From: Tieghemiomyces parasiticus
Lineage: Eukaryota; Kickxellomycota; Dimargaritomycetes; Dimargaritales; Dimargaritaceae
Reading direction: 5' to 3'
Length of the DNA stretch: 12,709 nucleotides
Assembly: GCA_027575765.1 (NCBI GenBank)
Contig: JANBPT010001187.1
Span: 1 to 12,709, forward strand
The notes beneath the pieces were generated by a model, which saw nothing but the letters and a program-made list of their open reading frames with translations, did not search any database and was not told the DNA's origin. The translations under genes and the position numbers were made by a program. Below, in pieces: positions 10,101 through 12,709 of this stretch. The number at the start of each line of letters is the position of its first letter. Within the stretch, counting starts at the first letter, position 1.

Positions 10101-10862
10101 TGTGAGTTCGTCATGAGAGTGACAGATATTCTAACTTATTCGCCGTTGTTATTTTTGGTGGGTTTGGGGGGGGTCAACCATGCTTTATTTACCACTACCT
10201 ACTCCCCCGTAGTGGCTCCCTGAGATCGGTACTGCCATCGTGGCCTGCCAGCGCGGTAAGGTAGCCATCACGCGACTCATCAGGTAAGCTCTAGCAGGCT
10301 CATCCCTGTACAGTGGCGTATGTAGTATCAACTGGCACGATCGTGTGATGCTACAAGATCGTGCAACGTACCAATCCCTTCCTTCATCTAACCATGCTAA
10401 CCTTTCTGTTTCTCCCATATCCGTACACGGTTCACCTGATCGTCCGTCGCAATTCAGGATAAGCATGGATAATGGCGAGTCCAAGTACGGGTTTATCCCC
10501 GAGCAGTATCTCCCGGCTGACCCGTCGACTTCGGCGCCACTCCTAGGTAAGGCGATCGTGTACTTTTGGACGGTCTTAACAATTGGTAGCCGTTCTACGT
10601 GCAGGCTTTGCGAACGCGATCGATCCCCCTATCTGTTGGACTCCAAATTTTCACCTAACCCTGAAATACCGCTCCCTTCCCTTTTCCCCCTGCTTTTTGA
10701 CGATTGATCCGGTCAGGACTCTGTGTCCAACGGTTGGCCTCCAGTGATCCCGGACTCCGTACGTACCGCCTACACATTGTGTTCTATGACGGAAAGGTTT
10801 TTAACTATCAAATTAGGCAAAAGTTTGCGGCCAAGTCAAAGCTGCTGTACGACCTGATGTAG
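7162..10862 (+). CDS. Crt10-like WD40 protein, six exons
   Basis: Exons: 7162-7306, 7563-7684, 7882-10059, 10213-10283, 10458-10546 and 10717-10862 (TAG stop). Every junction has GT/AG and phases join to 916 codons. Residues 26-60 join as TWRMNLCAVS...FFIGIRDEISIHHL. Residues 92-155 hold YINAIKVGYLG, VDELGVICIW and WGLDIHQENCLVAVSSND. A clear WD40 repeat lies at about 212-252 (LTGHRNNVPNIAFSPCGRYL, ending IIWDLW), followed by WGWSVRF (261-267). About 318-763 is disordered and low-complexity. The fold resumes with SYLLLHGSIHGLSLLG (764-779), LNMMEWLPEIGTAIVACQRG (from 811, across a junction) and YRLHIVFYDGKVFNYQIRQK. This matches my memory of the Crt10 family. Yeast Crt10 is a transcriptional regulator of ribonucleotide reductase genes, its loss raises hydroxyurea resistance, and it is reported with the Rtt101-Mms1 ubiquitin ligase; the role here is inferred from that. 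The start is uncertain: ATG 7234 (892 residues) lies in a stronger context, GCCACCATGG. Confidence 0.85.
7307..7562 (+). other. Intron 1 of the Crt10-like gene (phase 1)
   Basis: The donor GTAGGT follows ATC-G of exon 1 and the acceptor GGTAG precedes GC-ATC-CGC, restoring a Gly codon and joining FFI-G-IRDEIS. A CTGAC branch-site candidate lies at 7520-7524, 38 nt before the acceptor AG. The intron contains an AT-dinucleotide run (about 7428-7444) and a 12-bp palindrome at 7457-7468. Exact ends are inferred from frame continuity and family resemblance. Confidence 0.7.
7457..7468. repeat. 12-bp perfect palindrome GCACACGTGTGC with a CACGTG core
   Basis: The sequence equals its own reverse complement and has an E-box core, CACGTG, the class of site bound by bHLH factors such as yeast Pho4 or Cbf1. 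It lies within intron 1 of the Crt10-like gene, just after an AT-rich run. A regulatory role is possible but is based only on the motif. Confidence 0.4.
7685..7881 (+). other. Intron 2 of the Crt10-like gene (phase 0)
   Basis: The donor GTAAGT follows LIPTDLS and the acceptor CCCCAG precedes EGYINAIKVGYLG. In-frame read-through from exon 3 upstream meets the AT-rich tract rather than coding sequence. The intron contains a (TAT)n run at about 7815-7830 and a T8-A8 palindrome, both unlike the GC-rich exons around it. Confidence 0.8.
7842..7861. repeat. T8-A8 perfect palindrome of 20 bp
   Basis: Eight T followed by eight A, flanked symmetrically by TA on both sides, gives a 20-bp perfect inverted repeat directly followed by a TATATAT run. 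It ends 20 nt before the 3' splice site of intron 2 and takes the place where a pyrimidine tract is expected. It could form a hairpin in the pre-mRNA or act as a poly(dA:dT)-type element. Confidence 0.6.
10060..10212 (+). other. Intron 3 of the Crt10-like gene (phase 0)
   Basis: The donor GTAAGT follows LNMME and the acceptor CCCGTAG precedes WLPEIGTAIVACQRG, a join that restores a conserved-looking Crt10 segment. Without splicing the frame stops at 10081. A G-rich stretch with a run of eight G lies near 10158-10174. Confidence 0.8.
10284..10457 (+). other. Intron 4 of the Crt10-like gene (phase 2)
   Basis: The donor GTAAGC follows CTC-ATC-AG; the acceptor TTCAG precedes G-ATA-AGC, completing an Arg codon. 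Two CTAAC branch candidates lie near 10388 and 10397. Confidence 0.75.
10547..10716 (+). other. Intron 5 of the Crt10-like gene (phase 1)
   Basis: The donor GTAAGG follows CTC-CTA-G; the acceptor GGTCAG precedes GA-CTC, giving PLLGLCVQRL. A CTAAC branch candidate occurs within CACCTAACCC (about 10655). The downstream exon then reads YRLHIVFYDGKVFNYQ to the stop at 10860-10862. Confidence 0.75.
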
Positions 10863-10916
10863 GCGTGGAACCTGTCTGATAGCATTGATCTTCCAGTATC
10901 CTTAGCTACATGTACC

Positions 10917-10922
10917 AATAAA
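10917..10922 (+). terminator. Canonical polyadenylation signal AATAAA
   Basis: AATAAA lies about 55 nt after the TAG stop of the Crt10-like gene and is followed by A-rich then GT-rich sequence (GGCGTGTGCGTGC at about 10941-10954). Distance and order fit a fungal 3' end. Confidence 0.6.
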
Positions 10923-11146
10923 ATCAACAGCCGACAATCAACGGCGTGTGCGTGCTTTTGGGTCATGCTTGGGCTATGGCTGGCGAGACGTGATTGCTGA
11001 AAGCATACGAGAAGGTAAAGGAGGAAGGGCTAGACGGCACGGGCGCTAGCTGTGAAACTTGGTTTGGCAGGGCATTACTAACCGGCGTCCTGCCCATTTG
11101 GTCACTCTGGTTGTAGATAACTGGTCACTTGCCTATGCCATTTCGA

Positions 11147-11154
11147 ATATATAC
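11147..11154 (+). promoter_or_regulatory. TATA-like sequence ATATATAC upstream of the RS-protein gene
   Basis: An ATATATAC run sits about 105 nt before the proposed ATG at 11255, and a CT-rich leader follows. Position fits a TATA element; it could be chance AT-rich sequence. Confidence 0.35.
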
Positions 11155-11254
11155 ATACTTTCTAGCATTAAGCTTGCGTTTATTCCTTACTTTAGTCCAT
11201 TTACGCGACCCCCCTTCCTCTTACAAACCTCCTCCGTCAGCACACATTTCCCAC

Positions 11255-12709
11255 ATGGGGTCACACCGCTCCCGGTCACCCACCGGGTCGCGCCGGAGGG
11301 ACCGTTCTGATTCCCGCCGTCCTCATCGCTCGGCATCGCGTAGTCACAGCCGCCGCCCGGATCACTCATCCGAACGAGACCGGTCGACCTCTCCCCACAG
11401 CCGACATGAGCACGGTGGACATCGCCGTAGCCGCCAGACTGAGGACAGAGTCGACCATGGAAAACTACCGAACCGTTCGTCCCACCGAGCTGAAGCTGGC
11501 GACGAAGCTAATAGAAATGGTAAATCACGTCGTAGTCGACCCGACCGCCGGAGTCGGAGCCGTAGTCGAAGCCGGGATGGACGTCGACGCGACCACCGAC
11601 ACCAGGATCGTCGCAGCCGGAGCAGAGACCGGAGCGGTGAACGAGACCATCGTAGCCGGGGATCGCGCCGGTCCCGCCGCTATGATAGCCCTAGCGAGAG
11701 CGAGAGCTTTAGTGAGTCTGATGGCGAGTCCTCGCGGTCACGGTCACCATCCCGACGTCGGTCGTCGAGCCGGCACCGTCGGTCGAAGAAGGATAAGTCT
11801 CGTGAGGAATCCGGCCACCGTCGCAAAGAAAAAAAGGAGCGAAAGAAGGTACGTCCTATTGTGGGGTGATTCTCAATCAGTAGATGAAAGCTGAACTTCC
11901 CTATCTGCTACTCAATACTGGAGGCATCGACTGACGCTGGCGCATCCGCTATGTTATACTTTACCCGCTTTCCCACGCCCATCATACGTTCCACTCGAAC
12001 CAACCCTCGTAGCACAAGAAAGATAAAGCGCGGACCAGCAAGGAAAACAAATGGGGAAAATACGGCACCATAATCGAGACCGAGTAAGTCACCCGAATGC
12101 GAGGACGCTGGCTTTATTGCGGGACATCTAGTCTTCGCGACGACGTAGTCCATGCCGTATTACCCAACCTTAACTAACACGCCACTGGATGCCTTTTTCA
12201 CCCACCTCTCTTCTCACCTCCCTGACTACAGCATTTACAATAAGGAAGAGGTACGCTGATTATTTTCCGAATGCCTTAGATAGTACCGTAAATACTCTAC
12301 CTTGGCGCCCATCTGCCCACTGTGGGGGGGAGGGTACGATAGCCATTGAGTTCTAACCATGTCTAACCTGCTTTCTTACTCGACCCGTCCACCGTGTTTT
12401 ACCTCCATCAGGAATTCCGACAGTGGCTGTTTGAGGTCCACGGTATCCGCTGGGAGGAGATCTCAAACCTCGACAGCAAGAAGCACTTTAAAGGCTTCAT
12501 GGAAGGTAAGTGGAGCGACTGAAATTAGTCAAGACTTACGTGGTGTAGTCAAACAATAATTGCCCCTGAATTAGCCGGCCGTAAGTGTATTCAATGATGT
12601 ACCTTCTGTCACCGCCACCCCATATTCTATACTTTCAGATTACAATACTGCCACAATGCCCCACAAAAAGTACTACGACATGGCCAAATGGGAAGCCAAG
12701 CAGGCCTCC
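11255..12709 (+). CDS. RS-rich nuclear protein with SCI1-like C-terminal domain, 3' end outside window
   Basis: Exons: 11255-11848, 12013-12083, 12232-12250, 12412-12505 and 12639 to the edge; phases join to 283 open codons. Exon 1 (198 residues) is almost entirely Arg/Ser/His/Asp with many RS/SR dipeptides, an acidic Ser stretch (SPSESESFSESDGESS) and a Lys-rich end (HRRKEKKERKK). The later exons assemble a conserved-looking domain: NKWGKYGTIIETD (211-222), IYNKEEEFRQWLFEVHGI (223-240), FKGFMEDYNTATMPHKKYYD (254-273). The spacing of EF..WL, the F..F..(D/E)(Y/W)N core and the final YY resembles, from memory, plant style cell-cycle inhibitor 1 (SCI1) and related RS proteins of fungi and animals. 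RS domains bind spliceosomal partners and are phosphorylated by SR kinases, so a nuclear pre-mRNA-processing role is the likely inference. The ATG at 11255 is preferred over 11129 because upstream residues are hydrophobic and TATA/leader-like. No RRM is visible. Confidence 0.8.
11849..12012 (+). other. Intron 1 of the RS-protein gene (phase 0)
   Basis: The donor GTACGT follows KKERKK; the acceptor CTCGTAG precedes HKKDKARTSK. Retention would add six residues and stop at 11867-11869. The acceptor lacks a strong pyrimidine tract, so a nearby alternative cannot be excluded. Confidence 0.65.
12084..12231 (+). other. Intron 2 of the RS-protein gene (phase 2)
   Basis: The donor GTAAGT follows GAG-ACC-GA; the acceptor CTACAG precedes C-ATT-TAC, completing an Asp codon. 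CTAAC at 12174-12178 is a good branch-site candidate and a long pyrimidine-rich tract (about 12190-12224) precedes the acceptor. Confidence 0.75.
12232..12250 (+). other. 19-nt microexon of the RS-protein gene
   Basis: Sequence C-ATT-TAC-AAT-AAG-GAA-GAG between CTACAG and GTACGC. It completes an Asp codon and adds IYNKEE, joining GTIIET-D-IYNKEE-EFRQWLFEV. It enters in phase 2 and leaves in phase 0, so skipping it shifts the frame. Its residues sit at the boundary of the two conserved halves of the SCI1-like domain. Confidence 0.7.
12251..12411 (+). other. Intron 3 of the RS-protein gene (phase 0)
   Basis: The donor GTACGC follows the microexon and the acceptor ATCAG precedes EFRQWLFEV. Two CTAAC branch candidates lie at 12353-12357 and 12363-12367. 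A run of seven G is at about 12324-12330. Confidence 0.75.
12506..12638 (+). other. Intron 4 of the RS-protein gene (phase 1)
   Basis: The donor GTAAGT follows ATG-GAA-G; the acceptor CTTTCAG precedes AT-TAC-AAT, restoring GFMEDYNTATMPHKKYY. This is the best-defined junction of the gene. Confidence 0.85.

Larger units (their letters stand above)
10863..11254 (+). other. Intergenic region between the Crt10-like and RS-protein genes
   Basis: About 390 bp holding the 3' end of one gene and the promoter and leader of the next, both on the plus strand. No coding region is supported. The last 50 bases are pyrimidine-rich (CCCCCCTTCCTCTTACAAACCTCCTCC), typical of fungal 5' leaders. Confidence 0.6.

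Noticed and set aside
11129..11254. N-terminal extension of the RS protein from ATG 11129
   Set aside because: The 42 added residues are hydrophobic and overlap the TATA-like and CT-rich leader sequence; the RS-type composition begins exactly at ATG 11255.
11406..11894. 162-codon open frame inside exon 1 of the RS gene
   Set aside because: It is an alternative frame of the RS-coding repeat and lacks continuity with the downstream conserved exons.

Overview
The window looks like nuclear DNA of a fungus. It holds two intron-rich genes with introns of 133-256 nt, donors close to GTAAGT, acceptors TAG or CAG, and CTAAC-type branch-site candidates. One of them encodes a Crt10-type WD40 protein, a family best known from fungi. 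The intron sizes and the many divergent residues would fit an early-diverging lineage, possibly zoopagomycete-like, but that is a weak inference. No prokaryotic gene order, tRNA, rRNA, transposon or CRISPR array was found.

Layout. (1) Positions 1-1265, minus strand: the 5' part of a secreted or cell-surface protein with a signal peptide, a Pro-rich segment, about a dozen 12-residue repeats, a Ser/Thr/Pro linker and then about ten and a half near-identical 11-residue repeats that run off the left edge. (2) 1266-7161: about 5.9 kb with no gene I can support. The first 1.6 kb is strongly purine-rich on the plus strand and flips near 2900 to pyrimidine-rich, so CT-rich strands lead towards the genes on either side. 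(3) 7162-10862, plus strand: a complete six-exon Crt10-like gene (916 residues in the preferred model) with a WD40 repeat, a long disordered insertion and a reassembled C-terminal part, followed by an AATAAA signal. (4) 11255-12709, plus strand: the first five exons of an RS-rich nuclear protein whose C-terminal domain resembles the plant SCI1 family. It includes a 19-nt microexon and is cut by the right edge.

The three genes have no obvious common pathway: cell surface, DNA-damage/nucleotide-supply regulation and RNA processing. They are best read as ordinary independent neighbours. The most unusual items are the double-array surface protein, the microexon, the large insertion within the Crt10 fold and the sharp strand-composition switch. 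I see no convincing new multi-gene system.
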